NCBI RefSeq assembly: GCF_030063415.1
Contig: NZ_JASITA010000024.1
Location: 1-64,000, forward strand
Source of the DNA: Streptomyces sp. H27-C3
GTDB lineage: Bacteria; Actinomycetota; Actinomycetes; Streptomycetales; Streptomycetaceae
Reading direction: 5' to 3'
DNA length: 64,000 bases
A model generated the notes under the pieces. The model did not search any database. It was not told the DNA's origin and was given only the letters and a program-made list of their open reading frames with translations. Both the position numbers and the translations under genes were made by a program. This document shows, one piece after another, positions 63,390 to 64,000 of this stretch. Positions within the stretch are counted from its first letter, which is position 1, and the number at the start of each line of letters is the position of its first letter.

Positions 63390-63978
63390 CCCCACCTATT
63401 TCGCGGATGCCGCCGCGCTGGAAGCCCAAGCTCTCACGATCAGCGAGTACGCCCCGACCTTGGTCCCGGGTCTGCTCCAGACCGACGAGTACGTACAGGC
63501 ACTAACGGCTCCCTCAGCGGCGCTGCTCCTGGACCACGACATGGATACGTGGGCCCGAGCCCGTGCGGCGCGAGCCGCGCTTCTCGACGATCCAACAAAG
63601 CCCGTGCTGTGGGCGGTACTTCACGAGACTGTATTGCGTGTGCCGGTTGGTGGATCGACTGTCATGGAACGCCAACTCGTACACATCGCCGAACTGATCC
63701 GACGCGGACGCATCCTCGTCCAAGTCCTCCCGTTCGCCGCCGGTGCGCACGCCGCGAGCGGCGGCATGTTCGCACTGATGACCTTCGGCGACGCCCCACC
63801 CGTGGCGTACTCGGAGGGCCAGCAAATGCCCGCACCGGTCATCGCTGAGGCTCTCGGCTATCACCGGGTCACCACGGCCAAGCTCGCTTCGAGGCCGGGG
63901 CACGTGGAGCCGAGACGCCGCTGGAGACCACTGGCGGTCACCACCCGGCTGGGCGCCCGGAGAGCTGGTGACAGTTGA
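63390..63978 (+). pseudogene. 5'-truncated DUF5753-type (XRE-family) regulator fragment
   Basis: From about 63390 the frame encodes a recognisable DUF5753 domain: FADAAALEAQALTISEYAPT, LVPGLLQTDEYVQAL, PVLWAVLHETVLRVPVGG, RGRILVQVLPFAAGAHAASG and ALMTFGDAPPVAYSEGQ. The usual N-terminal XRE helix-turn-helix (about 75-90 residues) is missing. The upstream DNA belongs to the opposite-strand HTH gene, and no start codon precedes the domain. The final 50 residues after SEGQQM do not match the usual DUF5753 ending and look like another sequence or frame. In the intact family this domain follows an XRE DNA-binding domain. Confidence 0.6.
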
Positions 63979-64000
63979 GTACGCGAACTCACCAGTATCA

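Overview
The DNA is very GC-rich. Most coding regions start with ATG or GTG behind GGAGG-type ribosome binding sites, and adjacent genes often overlap by 4 bases (ATGA or GTGA). Twin-arginine and Sec signal peptides, ABATE/CGNR, DUF5753, DUF3455 and CHRD proteins, and a Rex-type operator in front of nuoA all point to a chromosome of Streptomyces or a close relative. From memory, gene content and order resemble the S. coelicolor interval that carries both of its nuo clusters; that was not checked by alignment.

Layout. (1) 1-90 is the tail of an IS30-type transposase. (2) 185-10253 (minus) is a second, partial complex I operon, nuoA2-B2-C2-H2-I2-J2-K2-L2-M2-N2, without nuoD, E, F or G. (3) 10431-13972 (plus) holds two paralogous sensor kinases and a LuxR-type response regulator. 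They are followed at 14244-17253 by korAB, a 2-oxoacid:ferredoxin oxidoreductase. (4) 17304-23153 is a mixed regulator and metabolism block: a redox-type HxlR regulator with a divergent NmrA-like oxidoreductase, rarD, a CGNR regulator with a divergent VOC protein, a secreted M28 aminopeptidase and a TetR regulator. (5) 23360-26524 (minus) is a LolA-like protein plus ABC transporter operon. A secreted CHRD-DUF3455 protein and a long-chain polyprenyl diphosphate synthase follow. (6) 29064-31989 (plus) is a broken POT peptide transporter next to an S15/CocE hydrolase. (7) 32071-34598 (minus) is a flavoprotein plus ATP-grasp pair of unknown function. (8) 34774-36680 is fumarylacetoacetase coupled to a frameshifted GPP34 gene; recQ (36810-38933) converges on it. 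(9) 39105-55068 (minus) is the complete 14-gene nuoA-N operon, with Rex-like and Crp-like sites upstream. (10) 55785-62137 carries an NlpC/P60 cell-wall hydrolase, a large Tat-exported beta-propeller/amidohydrolase, an imine-reductase-like protein and a divergent GlxA-type AraC regulator. (11) 62138-64000 is degenerate, with a small hypothetical gene, a frameshifted HTH gene and a 5'-truncated DUF5753 gene.

How the genes may work together. The full nuo operon should make an ordinary proton-pumping NADH:quinone oxidoreductase, and the polyprenyl synthase probably supplies the menaquinone tail. The partial operon lacks the NADH module (E, F, G) and also NuoD, and NuoA2 and NuoH2 differ at residues normally conserved near the quinone channel. 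It lies divergent from a two-component system and a ferredoxin-reducing KorAB. The most interesting hypothesis here is that nuo2 encodes a ferredoxin-linked or otherwise altered complex-I-like pump. Several short-run frameshifts (POT, GPP34, HTH) mean part of the pseudogene content could be assembly error.
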